From Megalobrama amblycephala (taxonomy: Eukaryota > Chordata > Actinopteri > Cypriniformes > Xenocyprididae): a stretch of DNA of 64,000 bases. A program made the position numbers and the translations under genes. The notes under the pieces were generated by a model. That model ran no database searches. It was not told the DNA's origin and worked only from the letters and a program-made list of their open reading frames with translations. The DNA is taken from assembly GCF_018812025.1 (NCBI RefSeq), contig NC_063052.1, positions 14,659,001 through 14,723,000 of the forward strand, written 5' to 3'. Shown here piece by piece: positions 23,920 to 36,345 of this stretch (the stretch's first letter is position 1; every line of letters begins with the position of its first letter).

Positions 23920-24590
23920 ATTAAACAATGTTGCACTGGAATAATAAACTATTTTTAACATTCAAGCACAATTGAATTATTATGTATTATTATGCAATTT
24001 TCCTTGACTGTAAAAAGTTGGAGTACAAAACTGCATAACACAAAGCTCATGTCCTGTAGCTGTATTTGTTGTTCATGCTGTGCTGAAACATTCCTGTGAG
24101 GTAAAACACTTGAAACTTTGCTTTGTCTAGTGCACAGCAGTCTACTATTTTCATAAATCCACTGCAGCAAACAATAATTGTGCCTTTCTAAACATCCCAA
24201 ATCCTTGTTTCTATGACAGCATGATTCAATTTTGCAAGCACATTACTCCATAATTTCATTTTTTCAAGCAATCCACTCAACTCCACACATGTTTCTTCAA
24301 TTTGATTATTTCAAACAATAAATAATAAGCACAGGAAGACCAAAAATGGCGAGCCCACATGGCAAATGATGAAGCAATTATGTTTGTTTGCAGATATGCT
24401 CACGATATGTGCATCTTCTCTGCAAATATGGCTCAATTACTGTACACCAGGACAAAATGATGTGATAAAGATATCTGAAGAAGAGCTAAAGACACAGCAG
24501 TGGCCAAAAGTGATGTTTTAATGAGCCTAAAAGTTTGATAAAACCATTGAAATATGAGGAAAATATTTTTTAAAACACTAAACTTGGTAC
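23920..24590. other. Unassigned stretch between MITEs
   Basis: No repeats recognised. One 81-codon minus-strand frame (23955-24200) without a domain. Not called. Confidence 0.35.
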
Positions 24591-25054
24591 GCTCAAAAAA
24601 AATGCTGTGTTAAAAACAACCCATGTTGGGTTGACAATGGAAAATGTTGATTTAACCAAGAATTTGGGTTAAATGTTTGGTAGTTTTATTTAACTCAACT
24701 ATTGTTTAAAAATGACTATATGGCTAGATTAAAATGAACCCAAAATAAGGTTGGAAATTAAAAATCAGACACATAATTACTAGAGGCAACAATAATAATC
24801 AAAAGGTGAACATTTATTAATAAGCAATTTAATAAATGTTTATTGTTTAATTATTATTCATTAAACTTATTAATGAAAGTTAATTTATTAAACATACTTT
24901 GGGTTCATTTCAAGCAAGAAATACAGTAATTTTTAAACAATAGTTGGGTTAAATAAAACATTTAACCCAAATGCTGGGTTAAAACAACCCATTCGCTGAG
25001 TTAAAATGACCCAGTTGCAGGGTTTGTACAATTTCAACCCAACTTGGATAGTAT
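24591..25054. mobile_element. AACCCAGC-family MITE
   Basis: Left AAATGCTGTGTTAAAAACAA and right CAATTTCAACCCAACTTGGA, with the inner TTAACTCAACTATTGTTTAA and ATTACTAGAGGCAACAATAA blocks of the family. The terminal dozen bases at the right are diverged. Confidence 0.8.
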
Positions 25055-25377
25055 TTATCTGACAAAATTATTTGGCAAAAAATGCAAACTAAAGATACTT
25101 TTTCTATGTAAAAAATGCATTGAAAAACGATAAGCTATTAATATGTCATTGGTTTTCTCTTGTTTTGCATCATTTCTTGTATGACAGCCTGGACAAAAAT
25201 TATGTTATGGCACAATTTGGCATGTTTCTTTGCATTATTATGAAAAATGAAAGAATTGACTCCATGCATAACTACACAAAATGCTCATAAAATCTTTTTT
25301 AAAAATATTTGAATAAAAGGTGGATTTTCATCTTTTGGCCACTAATGTAGTTACAGAGCAAAGTAATCTTCAGGGTC
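25055..25377. other. AT-rich spacer
   Basis: No repeat, open frame or signal recognised. Confidence 0.4.
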
Positions 25378-26038
25378 CAGTTGTTCAAAAAGTTTAACCT
25401 GGATCAGAATGATCTGGATTTGGAAATCCCATGTTTTTCCACCCAGGATCATGTAATCCATCTTACTTTTGTGCAGGTTTTTCAGTGCAAAATTAGATTC
25501 AGATACACACTTTTTCAGATTACCAAATCTGGATTACTAGTGTTCTACGGAGCGCCTAAAGGGACAGGGTGATGGAAGGAATATGAAAGAAAAAAAAAAA
25601 AAAAACATTGTGCCAATGTGGTTTACAAACAGTCATAAACACTTTGAATCAAATATAATATTTTTGTTTGATATGTACAGATGTTTGGGGATTATTTTAT
25701 GGCACCAAAATCTATTTTTTTTTACTTTACAGTAGGTTACCGAAAGGCTAAATCTGTAGCCTAATGTCTGCTTTTAATTTATTACTTTACCAGTTAAACT
25801 AATCAAGAGCAAAATAAAAATGTTGTATGTTTTGTCCAGTTTTAAAGGTTTATTACATTTTGTTCCTGAAATCCACCCTTCTGATGGGATCAGAATAATC
25901 CAGATTTTTTTTGATCAAAGGTATCCCAATATTACTAAAAAGTTTTGAACAACACAAACTGATGATTTTATCCAAATCAAGACTGGATTTTGTGATCTAA
26001 TCTGATTTCAGAATCCTTTTTTTCCTTTTGAACAACTG
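25378..26038. mobile_element. MITE with CAGTTGTTCAAAA ends
   Basis: A 661-bp segment starting CAGTTGTTCAAAAAG and ending CTTTTGAACAACTG. Next to both ends are GGATCAGAATGATCTGGATT on the left and related GATC/CTGGAT blocks on the right, forming a loose long palindrome. I find no clear target duplication. The 63-codon frame at 25381 follows the left arm and is not a gene. Confidence 0.65.
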
Positions 26039-26137
26039 ATTTTCAAGATTTGATCCAATCTGATAGCCAGTTTTAGATAGATCCGATAAATCAGTTTTAT
26101 TTAAAAATAATAATAATAAGATAAGATAATTTAATTC

Positions 26138-26430
26138 TACACAGCAAAATCCCCAGAGTTAAATGAACGACATATGGTGCCTCTCTAAATAGTGTTAAAG
26201 TAACACTGAAGCAGAGTTAAAGTTAATGAGATAATTATACAATTAATTAAGTGATGATTGAGTATTAGTGATGAACGCCTGCTGTTAACAAGCAGAATCA
26301 CTGAAGAAAAGAGAAAAACAAAAATTACAACTGACTTTAACTCTGCTTCATTGTTATTTTAACACTATTCAGAGAGGGACCATATGTACTCTAAGCAGAT
26401 TTGATTTAACTCTGGGGATTTTGCTGTGTA
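26138..26430. mobile_element. MITE with CACAGCAAAATCCCC ends
   Basis: The left end TACACAGCAAAATCCCCAGA and the right end TCTGGGGATTTTGCTGTGTA are exact inverted repeats. The arms continue with AGTTAAA, CATATGGTGCCTCTCT and its partner AGAGAGGGACCATATG, then GTTAAAGTAACA and its partner. The outermost TA may be the target duplication. It does not code. Confidence 0.88.
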
Positions 26431-28260
26431 ATAAAATAATATAATAAAATAAAATAATATAATTATAATACATTTTATTCAAATAATATTATAAATTAAT
26501 AAATAATATTATAAATTAGATATATAAATTAGAATTTAAAATAACTAAATTTAAAAACAAAAAAAATATTGGACAAATAGTCTTGCAACAACATCAAAAA
26601 AACAGGAAAAATGTGCATTTGTTATTGTTTTCCCTTGCTATCCATGACCCATCAAAACAGACATGGGATCCATTTTTTGGGTTGCGATCCAACATTACAT
26701 GCGGTAAAGCAATGACATCACCCCTCTTCCTGTGCAAATGACCAGCACTTCCTTTAATGGGCCAGATCTCTCACATCAAAATGCATGAGGGTTGTTATGA
26801 TCCGCTCGTCTCCTCATGTGATCCCGCATGACAGTGAAGATGGGAAAATTCCCTCTCTCATGTGGATGTTGGGTGTAATCTCTTCATCTGGATGTGTCAC
26901 TGACATACAGTAAGAAAAGCCCTGAACATTGCAGACTTTCAAAAAGCTTTGTGCGGATAAATCCGGAGATGATGGGTTCTAGCCGGCGATTGAAAGGTAT
27001 TTTCTTCGTTTCTTCGCACACACTCGGCAAAGTAAAGCTCTGAATGTCTGTATCTTTGACATGGTAAGTTATTTAGTGACACATCTTACGCGAAGAGAGA
27101 AAAACGTGCTTAGAAATCTCTCTGCCTGACATCCAGAGAGAAGGAGAGAGAGAGAGAGAGAGCGTTCGCCTCAGGAAACTTGGGTTGAAGAACTGAAGGA
27201 AAATTCTATTTCGGTTCTTCCAAAAAAAAGAAAGAGGGGAGTTTGCAAAACACAGACAGTAAGATTCTGTGTGCAATAAAACCAAGAGGAATGTTGGTCC
27301 GACACTGGTCACATTTTGTCCGCAAAACAACAACGCCATTGGCTGATTTAGTTTAATTTGCTACAAAATCTGATTAATTCTTCAGTCCAGCGAATTACAC
27401 ACTCCTTAGAGGCAAAAAGATACTGCGTGAGGCCTTCGGCAGACAGTTAACATTACATTTAGACCAATTCAGCTTTAACCAAATATTATAAGAACAGCCG
27501 ACAGCCAAAAGAAACAATACCTAACAAGCCAATAATCATTTTGCCTCCACATCAAATAGCCTCCAACAGGGTTAGCAACACGTCCAAATTCTGTACAGTT
27601 GAACAAATAGTCTACTAGTTGGTCTGGGCCTGCTGTGCTTCTGTCTGCTCAGATTACCAGCTCTAGAGTCAGTAAGGCATGACCCATCTGTTCAGTTACA
27701 CTGACCCCAGATCTGCAGCGCACAGAGACACTGTCTGACTTCATTTCTCACACTAGAGAGCTTGTCAAAAACACTAGAGAGTATTTATAGCACCCCCATG
27801 TGGACAAATCACTACTCTGCTCTACTTGTTAAACATCATACTTTCTTTAGTACTTCCTAGTAAAACACTTTCACCCTGTATTAAATGGAAGCGAGTTCAA
27901 ATTATAGTAGTGCGTTATGCTCCTGAATGAACCAGACTATAGTGCAATAATAATAATAATAATAACAAAAGCAGTTGTCTGAAGTCAATGACAGCTAGAG
28001 GAATATAAATGAATAAATGTCATTATTTATTTTAACTAGATCAGAAGATGATAATCACATTCATTGTATTAAGTAGAAATCTTTTTAAAATGTATAATAT
28101 AGCTTCAGGGGTCTCCTGAGGGAAGCGTATAGCTGCAGGGGAATTATGCTAATTCTTCATTGCATTTTTTCATACTGTTAAAGTCGTGTTTTTCTGTTGT
28201 TTTGTTGAATCATGAATGCATGTGATGGTACTGTAAAAATCAGGGCATGTTTTCTGCTTC
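26431..28260. other. Single-copy-looking stretch, no gene recognised
   Basis: AT-rich to 26640, then complex sequence to about 27800, including a (GA)n run at 27139-27162. The minus-strand frame at 27073-27339 (88 codons) crosses the GA run, giving a low-complexity Ser-Leu stretch, and is not convincing. An (AAT)n run lies at 27946-27966. The 26650-27060 and 27400-27800 parts are the most likely to hold functional non-coding sequence, by complexity only. Confidence 0.4.
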
Positions 28261-28264
28261 AGCA

Positions 28265-28525
28265 GGAGACACAAAAGCAGCCTCCAGATGACACTTTACA
28301 CTAAGGTAGCCTGCTAAACATGTGGATATTTTACAGACATAATGATTTTTATACTGTACAAACTGTATATTCTGTCCCCTAAACCTACCCAAAACTTTCT
28401 GAATTTTTACATTTTCAAAAAATAACCTTTATCAGCTGTTTTTCTCATGGGGACCAAAACACACAAACACACATGCACGCACGTGTGTATTTGGGTGTGT
28501 GTGTGTTTGTGTGTGCACACGCACA

Positions 28526-28564
<39 letters not shown>

Positions 28565-28603
28565 GCATGCACTCACACATGCATACACAAACACACACAC
28601 TCA

Positions 28604-28638
<35 letters not shown>

Positions 28639-28930
28639 GCATGCACTCACACATGCATACACAACTACACGCAAAAATAAACGTAAAAAATACGTTTTTG
28701 TGAATTGTGGGGATATTCCATAGGCGTTATGGTTTTTATACTGTACAAACCGTATTTTCTATCCCCCTACACTACCCCTAACCCTAAACCTACCCATCAC
28801 AGGAAACTGTGCACACTTTTACTTTCTCAAAAAACTCATTCTGTGTGATTTATAAGCCTTTTGAAAAGTGGGGACATGGGGTAATGTCACCCTCTCCTTG
28901 TAATACCTGTCATACCCATGTCATAATACA
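28265..28930. repeat. Duplicated dispersed repeat flanking a CA-rich satellite
   Basis: GTTTTTATACTGTACAAAC, TATTTTCTATCCCC and CTAAACCTACCCA occur at 28345-28395 and again at 28731-28800. Between them, 28457-28675 is CA-rich with a duplicated 90-bp segment containing AAGCATGCACTCACACATGC. Further CA runs lie at 28960-28995. The His-Thr-rich frames here are artefacts. Confidence 0.8.
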
Positions 28931-29292
28931 CATTTGTGTCCTGATATGTCACAAAAACACGAACACACACATGCACAAACACACACACACACAAACATAC
29001 GCACTCTCAATCATGGTGGGGACTTTCCAGTGAGTTTTATTGGTGTGTTTTCTTTTAACATTTATTATATTATTGAATTACATATTCATATTCAATTGCA
29101 TGCAGATTATAATTAAATTGTAATAATTGTTTTCTAATGATCATTTCCATCCTTAAACCTAACTTCAACAAACACCAATTTTCACATTTTCATTAAGACA
29201 TATTCCAGTTCCACCTCATATTTATATTTCAAAAATTATATATACATATAAAGACATTTCAGTGCATTTATTGAGCTGTTTTGCTGTTAGAC

Positions 29293-29733
29293 ATCCCAGG
29301 TGAAGAAAGTATGTACTTAAAGTGCTCTATATTCATGCACTAATTTTGTACTGAAAATTCTTCTTTAGTACTTTTTTTAAGATCATCTTAAGAACATCTA
29401 AGTGTGCTAAACTGTGCTATTTTGAGATGGCATGAATATGAACTAAAATGTGCTTTTAATATACTTTCTCTAGTTTCCACTTGTAGTACACTTGAACCCA
29501 CCTTTCATACACAAGTGCACTACAACTGCTAACTAAATGCATTTTTTAATACAGAGAAAGTATATTAAAAGCACATTTTATTTCATATTCATGGTGTCTC
29601 AAAATAGCACAGTTGAGTACACTTAGATGTTCTTAAGATTATCTTAAAAAGTACTAAAGAAAAATTTTCAGTACAAAATTAGTGTTTGAACTTTAAGTAC
29701 ATTATTGAAATGTACTTTTTCTTCACCTGGGAT
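29293..29733. repeat. 441-bp imperfect palindrome (foldback MITE)
   Basis: ATCCCAGGTGAAGAAAGTA at the left and TACTTTTTCTTCACCTGGGA at the right are complementary. The arms also share GAAAATTCTTCTTTAGTACT, AGAACATCTAAGTGT, CTATTTTGAGA and TTTAATATACTTTCTCT with their partners. The loop lies near 29470-29530. No clear target duplication seen. Confidence 0.85.
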
Positions 29734-31703
29734 AACAATGAATGTGATTTTACCTTTTACTCTCCTATTTGATCACATAATGTATGCAAAACCTGACACA
29801 CACACACACGTCTTTGAGGATTTACTTCAAAACTTGAAAAAAATCAAACTAAAAGTGCCAGTGTAAAATAATTGATGTCACAGCTGGTGTAATATGTGGA
29901 TCAATGGAAGTCCTTCATGAAGTACAGTAGAAAAATCTGTGTATACATGTTACATAAAGTGACAGGTGACAATATGTTGGCTCCGTTTCCTGATTGAACA
30001 GGTAATCTATTCATGATTCACTCAATGCATTTTAACATAAGCACTCTCCACTGACTTCTCTGTCCACAGAGTTACGATAATACAAAACAATTATCATGCA
30101 CTACACCCGACAACATACACAAAACATCACGATAGACTGAGAAGAGGCGAAACCAGAATGATACATATAAAGCAATCAACTCAAACGTAAACGACATCAT
30201 CTGATTGCAATCAGCCCCAGAACTGAGATTGTAATAAATTGATTCATTCATGTGTTTTTGATTCATCTTGCTTGCACTTTCTCTAGCTTTATTTTTTCTT
30301 TTCACCGATGAGTAATGACGCTGCATTATGTCTTTTAACCATGAGCGATAGACATAGGGGTGAAACATCGCCTCTTAAAATGTTTGCGGCTGCTAAAGCG
30401 TGATTAATTATCAAACTCAAAGACGCTTAAATAATTCAACAAACGCCTTAAATGTGAACAAAAATTACAGTAAGCAATAAAGACAATATGTGAAAACAAA
30501 AAGGACATATACAGTGGTGGAGGAGGAAAGCCCAAATCATTAAAATGGAACAGTGGCTGTAACACAGCGTATCCAACATTTTTTTCCCTTGTCACAGCTC
30601 TAGCATATCATATAATGTACAAGTTGTGCTTTTATATACTCTGGCACGGATGCAAAAATAACAATCTCTCAGGTTGGACTGAGCCTAATCACATTTCTCA
30701 TTGGCATGTTCCCTCAGCTGAAATAAATGAGCGACACGCAGTTCTATGTTTAGGAGGGAAAGGAAAACCCTTCTGAAAGGAATAAATACGGGATCTCCGA
30801 AGGCTATAGATGGAGAGTCAGGTCCGTAATGCACTTACAGTCAGGGGTTCATCGCTCAATCTGTGATGAAGGGACACAGGAGTGTGTCCAAACCCATGTG
30901 CTGGATCCATTACCTGCGCGGAGGGATGAGTAATATATTCCTATACATCGCTGTATATATTATGTATTTCCTGGCAATGGCACTCTATTGCCAGTATAAT
31001 AAACATATTATTCTATCCGGCGTAGACAACTGTACTACTATTCAGTTCACTTTTTTAACGGTCACGGCAGCAGCTGGTTTTGATTTGAGGATTGAGTCCA
31101 CATATATGCAACATATGGACCACAGGTTTGGATGCATTAATAAAATCATCGCTGCAGTTTTCATCATATTAACAGGCACAAGACAAAGGCATGACAGGAG
31201 GGTTGAACAGAGTTCGCAAACAGATGCTGAAGAGCTTTCAGTACCTCTGCAGCTGTGTGACGTTTTTAGTGTCATTTTTATCATGCGTTTCCTCATATTT
31301 TTTAACAGGTACAATGGCCATGAACTGTATTTACACAGATAAGCACTTAAAAAGTGTGAATTTAATGGCCTCAGATAACAAAATATCAAGTTATCTGCAA
31401 AAAAAGTGACTTTTCTGAACTTTAAATCAACAAGACATTTCCCATCAAAATCATACTTTTAAGGAGATTCATATGCTTATTGTTGAGTATTGCCATCTGA
31501 TATCACAGTATTGTAAAAATAGAGCTTCTATGCAATATAAAAGTTTCCTCCAAAAAAGAACTAGGGGACAAAAAAAAAAAAAAATTTATTAAGTGATTTC
31601 ATCAAATTCACACAGGTGTCCAAACTGACTTACTATACGTTTCACTAACATTTCAAAACCAAAACATGTCTAAACAAGATTTATACTTTTGAACAACATA
31701 CAC
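29734..31703. other. Repeat-poor stretch, no gene recognised
   Basis: Mostly AT-rich. The longest frame (30863-31342 plus, 159 codons) overlaps opposed frames of similar quality (31042-31389 minus), has no recognised domain and is hydrophobic only in patches. Without homology it cannot be called. The region 30780-31320 is of higher complexity than its surroundings and deserves a homology search. Confidence 0.4.
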
Positions 31704-34700
31704 TACTGTATGGAATATTGTTTCCACCATGAAATAAAAAATAAATATGATAATTGTGACTTTTTTTCTCAGAATTGCGAAAAAAAAAAAAGTCAGAATT
31801 GTGACTGACTTTATAACTCACAATTCTGACTTTATATCACTCAATTCTGACTTTATATCTCGCAATTCTGACTTTATATCACTCAATTCTGACTTTATAT
31901 CACGCAATTCTGACTTTATATCTCGCAATTCTGACTTTATATCACACAATTCTGACTTTATATCTCGCAATTCTGACTTTATATCTCGCAATTCTGACTT
32001 TATAACTCGCAATTCTGACTTTATATCTCGCAATTCTGACTTTATATCACGCAATTCTGACTTTATATCTCGCAATTCTGACTTTATATCACTCAATTCT
32101 GACTTTATATCTCGCAATTCTGACTTTATATCTCGCAATTCTGACTTTATAACTCGCAATTCTGACTTTATATCTCGCAATTCTGACTTTATATCACGCA
32201 ATTCTGACTTTATATCTCGCAATTCTGACTTTATATCACACAATTCTGACTTTATATCACACAATTCTGACTTTATATCTCGCAATTCTGACTTTATATC
32301 TCACAATTCTGACTTTATATCACTCAATTCTGACTTTATATCACGCAATTCTGACTTTATATCTCACAATCTTGACTTTATATCACTCAATTCTGACTTT
32401 ATATCACTCGCAATTCTGACTTTATATCTCGCAATTCTGACTTTAAATCACGCAATTCTGACTTTATATCACATAATTCTGACTTTATATCTCGCAATTC
32501 TGACTTTATCAATCACTCAATTCTGACTTTATATCTCGCAATTCTGACTTTATATCACTCAATTCTGACTTTATATCTCACAATTCTGACTATATATATC
32601 ACAATCTGACTTTATATCTCGCAATTCTGACTTTATATCACGCAATTCTGACTTTATATCTCGCAATTCTGACTTTATATCTCGCAATTCTGACTTTATA
32701 TCTCACAATTCTGACTTTATATCTCGCAATTCTGACTTTATATCACACAATTCTGACTTTATATCTCGCAATTCTGACTTTATATCTCACAATTCTGACT
32801 TTATATCACTCAATTCTGACTTTATATCACGCAATTCTGACTTTATATCTCACAATTCTGACTTTATATCACTCAATTCTGACTTTATATCACTCAATTC
32901 TGACTTTATATCTCGCAATTCTGACTTTAAATCACGCAATTCTGACTTTATATCACATAATTCTGACTTTATATCTCGCAATTCTGACTTTATATCACTC
33001 AATTCTGACTTTATATCTCGCAATTCTGACTTTATATCACTCAATTCTGACTTTATATCTCACAATTCTGACTTATATATCACTTTAATCAATTCTGACT
33101 TTATATCTCGCAATTCTGACTTTATATCACGCAATTCTGACTTTATATATCACGCAATTCTGACTTTATATCACTCAATTCTGACTTTATATCTCGCAAT
33201 TCTGACTTTATATCACGCAATTCTGACTTTATATCTCGCAATTCTGACTTTATCACGCAATCACACAATTCTGACTTTAAATCACGCAATTCTGACTTTA
33301 TATCACATCGCAATTCTGACTTTATATCTCGCAATTCTGACTTTATATCACTCAATTCTGACTTTATATCATGCAATTCTGACTTATATATCACAATCTT
33401 GACTTTATATCACTCAATTCTGACTTTATATCTCGCAATTCTGACTTTATATCACACAATTCTGACTTTATATCACTTTATATCTCGCAATTCTGACTTT
33501 ATATCTCGCAATTCTGACTTTATATCACTCAATTATGACTTTATATCACGCAATTCTGACTTATATATCACAATCTTGACTTTATATCTCGCAATTCTGA
33601 CTTTATATCACGCAATTCTGACTTTATATCTCACAATCTTGACTTTATATCACTCAATTCTGACTTTATATCTCACAATCTTGACTTTATATCACTCAAT
33701 TCTGACTTTATATCTCGCAATTCTGACTTTATATCACGCAATTCTGACTTTAAATCACGCAATTCTGACTTTATATCACTAATTCTGACTTTATATCTCG
33801 CAATTCTGACTTTATATCACTCAATTCTGACTTTATATCACGCAATTCTGACTATATATATCACAATCTTGACTTTATATCTCGCAATTCTGACTTTATA
33901 TCACGCAATTCTGACTTTATATCTCACAATCTTGACTTTATATCACTCAATTCTGACTTTATATCTCACAATCTTGACTTTATATCACTCAATTCTGACT
34001 TTATATCTCGCAATTCTGACTTTATATCACGCAATTCTGACTTTATATCTCGCAATTCTGACTTTATATCACGCAATTCTGACTTTATATCACGCAATTC
34101 TGACTTTATATCTCGCAATTCTGACTTTATATCACGCAATTCTGACTTTATATCACTCAATTCTGACTTTATATCTCGCAATTCTGACTTTATATCACTC
34201 AATTCTGACTTTATATCACGCAATTCTGACTTTATATCTCACAATCTTGACTTTATATCTCGCAATTCTGACTTTATATCACTCAATTCTGACTTTATAT
34301 CTCACAATTCTGACTATATATATCACAATCTTGACTTTATATCTCGCAATTCTGACTTTATATCACGCAATTCTGACTTTATATATCACGCAATTCTGAC
34401 TTTATATCACTCAATTCTGACTTTATATCTCGCAATTCTGACTTTATATCACGCAATTCTGACTTTATATCTCGCAATTCTGACTTTATATCACACAATT
34501 CTGACTTTAAATCACGCAATTCTGACTTTATATCACATAATTCTGACTTTATATCTCGCAATTCTGACTTTATATCACTCAATTCTGACTTTATATCATG
34601 CAATTCTGACTATATATATCACAATCTTGACTTTATATCACTCAATTCTGACTTTATATCTCGCAATTCTGACTTTATATCACACAATTCTGACTTTATA

Positions 34701-35681
34701 TCACATAATTCTGACTTTATATCTCGCAATTCTGACTTTATATCACTCAATTATGACTTTATATCACGCAATTATGACTATATATATCACAATCTTGACT
34801 TTATATCTCGCAATTCTGACTTTATATCACGCAATTCTGACTTTATATCTCACAATCTTGACTTTATATCACTCAATTCTGACTTTATATCTCACAATCT
34901 TGACTTTATATCACTCAATTCTGACTTTATATCTCGCAATTCTGACTTTATATCACGCAATTCTGACTTTAAATCACGCAATTCTGACTTTATATCACAT
35001 AATTCTGACTTTATATCTCGCAATTCTGACTTTATATCACTCAATTCTGACTTTATATCACGCAATTCTGACTATATATATCACAATCTTGACTTTATAT
35101 CTCGCAATTCTGACTTTATATCACGCAATTCTGACTTTATATCTCACAATCTTGACTTTATATCACTCGCAATTCTGACTTTATATCTCACAATCTTGAC
35201 TTTATATCACTCAATTCTGACTTTATATCTCGCAATTCTGACTTTATATCACGCAATTCTGACTTTATATCTCGCAATTCTGACTTTATATCACGCAATT
35301 CTGACTTTATATCACGCAATTCTGACTTTATATCTCGCAATTCTGACTTTATATCACGCAATTCTGACTTTATATCACTCAATTCTGACTTTATATCTCG
35401 CAATTCTGACTTTATATCACTCAATTCTGACTTTATATCACGCAATTCTGACTTTATATCTCACAATCTTGACTTTATATCTCGCAATTCTGACTTTATA
35501 TCACACAATTCTGACTTTATATCACTCAATTCTGACTTTATATCTTGCAATTCTGACTTTATATCACACAATTCTGACTTTATAACTATTTCAAAGAAAA
35601 AAGTCAGAATTGTGAGATAAAAAGTCGCATTTACCTTTTTTATTTTGTTTTAGTGGTGGAAACAAGCTTCCAAACTACTGT
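31704..35681. mobile_element. TIR-bounded giant 21-bp minisatellite
   Basis: The left arm TACTGTATGGAATATTGTTT then CCACCATGAAATAAAAAAT, and the right arm (reverse complement) CAGTAGTTTGGAAGCTTGTT then CCACCACTAAAACAAAATA, are imperfect inverted repeats. Just inside each arm is a reverse-oriented minisatellite unit (AAAGTCAGAATTGTGA at 31790 and 35601). The forward-oriented array fills the rest. The architecture is the same as at 13035-14445: a MITE whose core has expanded. Confidence 0.8.
31802..35587. repeat. 21-bp minisatellite, about 180 units
   Basis: The unit is CTGACTTTATATCTCGCAATT, written in 20-base form as TGACTTTATATCTCGCAATT. Variants differ mainly at four positions: TCTCG, TCACG, TCACT, TCACA. 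Because 21 is a multiple of three, frames stay open and give heptapeptide repeats (NSDFISR forward, SELRDIK reverse). These are not proteins. A higher-order period of about 1.22 kb is visible: 33966-34223 and 35188-35445 translate identically, and 33399 onward resembles 34627 onward. Confidence 0.95.
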
Positions 35682-36104
35682 TCAAAACTTTAGAACAGTA
35701 GTGTATATATTTTTTCTTTTTTATTGATTATAAAATTTAATTATACCAAATAAATATTTAATTATAATAGTGTACCATATATATTTAAAACAAATAATCT
35801 GTTTCTAATTAAATTTTGGCCAGGTACCATGGAAGTACCACAGCATTCTTGGAATAAATATAATGGTATATGAATTTTAGTGACATAATATTTCAAAGTA
35901 CAAGACCAGTATTACCATGTGAGACCATCACAGTATTTCTTTTAAGGGTTATGGTACATGCATATGGCCTATCTATCTCTGTACTATCATCCTGCCACAG
36001 TACTGTAAAAAATGCAATATCAAGTTTTCTACTTTTATACAACAAAAAGCCTACTACAATCCTATAAACAGTGTCTATCAGTTAGTGTGTGTCTTGTGTT
36101 TTTA
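35682..36104. other. AT-rich stretch, no gene recognised
   Basis: No repeat family or long frame identified. It contains a possible polypyrimidine/AG acceptor at its end (TTGTGTTTTTAG at 36093-36104). Confidence 0.35.
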
Positions 36105-36345
36105 GAGACTGCCTCTGCGTTTTAAATTGGTCACAGCATGGAGGTGTTTGGCAGTGTTTGCTGTCTTTCTCTGGGTCGATCTTCATCGGGCAGTGTCAGG
36201 GCAGCCCTGTCTTATCAGCAGGGTCCTGTAGCAGAAGCAGACAAACCCTCTCACACAGGGAGCAGCAGGGTGCCACAAGGTCACCGCCGACCCGCTACCT
36301 CAGAGAGAACAATCCGACGGAGCCAAATATACACACATCGCTTAA
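36105..36345 (+). other. Candidate exon, unrecognised
   Basis: A compact GC-richer block between an acceptor-like TTGTGTTTTTAG and a donor-like TTAAGTAAAT. Two plus-strand frames are open across it (starts 36089 and 36138), the second being Ser/Arg-rich (GRSSSGSVRAALSY). Neither shows a recognised domain. The composition contrast and splice-like borders are the only evidence, so this may be chance or a non-coding exon. Confidence 0.2.

Noticed and set aside
28407..29116. His-Thr-rich frames on the plus strand and Cys-Val-rich frame on the minus strand
   Set aside because: Translation of CA-rich satellite. No stop codons occur in (CA)n, so openness is meaningless.
30863..31342. 159-codon plus-strand frame as a possible membrane protein gene
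   Set aside because: No recognised domain, opposed frame of similar length, patchy hydrophobicity from AT-rich DNA, no splice or promoter evidence. Left for a homology search.
31747..32526. 259-residue open frame of NSDFISR heptads, and the opposed SELRDIK frames
   Set aside because: The unit is 21 bp, so any frame without a stop in one unit stays open for many. Similar frames occur on both strands along the whole array. There is no start context or non-repeat domain.
31802..35587. Regular short repeats suggesting a CRISPR array
   Set aside because: There are no unique spacers. Units abut directly, there are no cas genes, and the surroundings are clearly eukaryotic.
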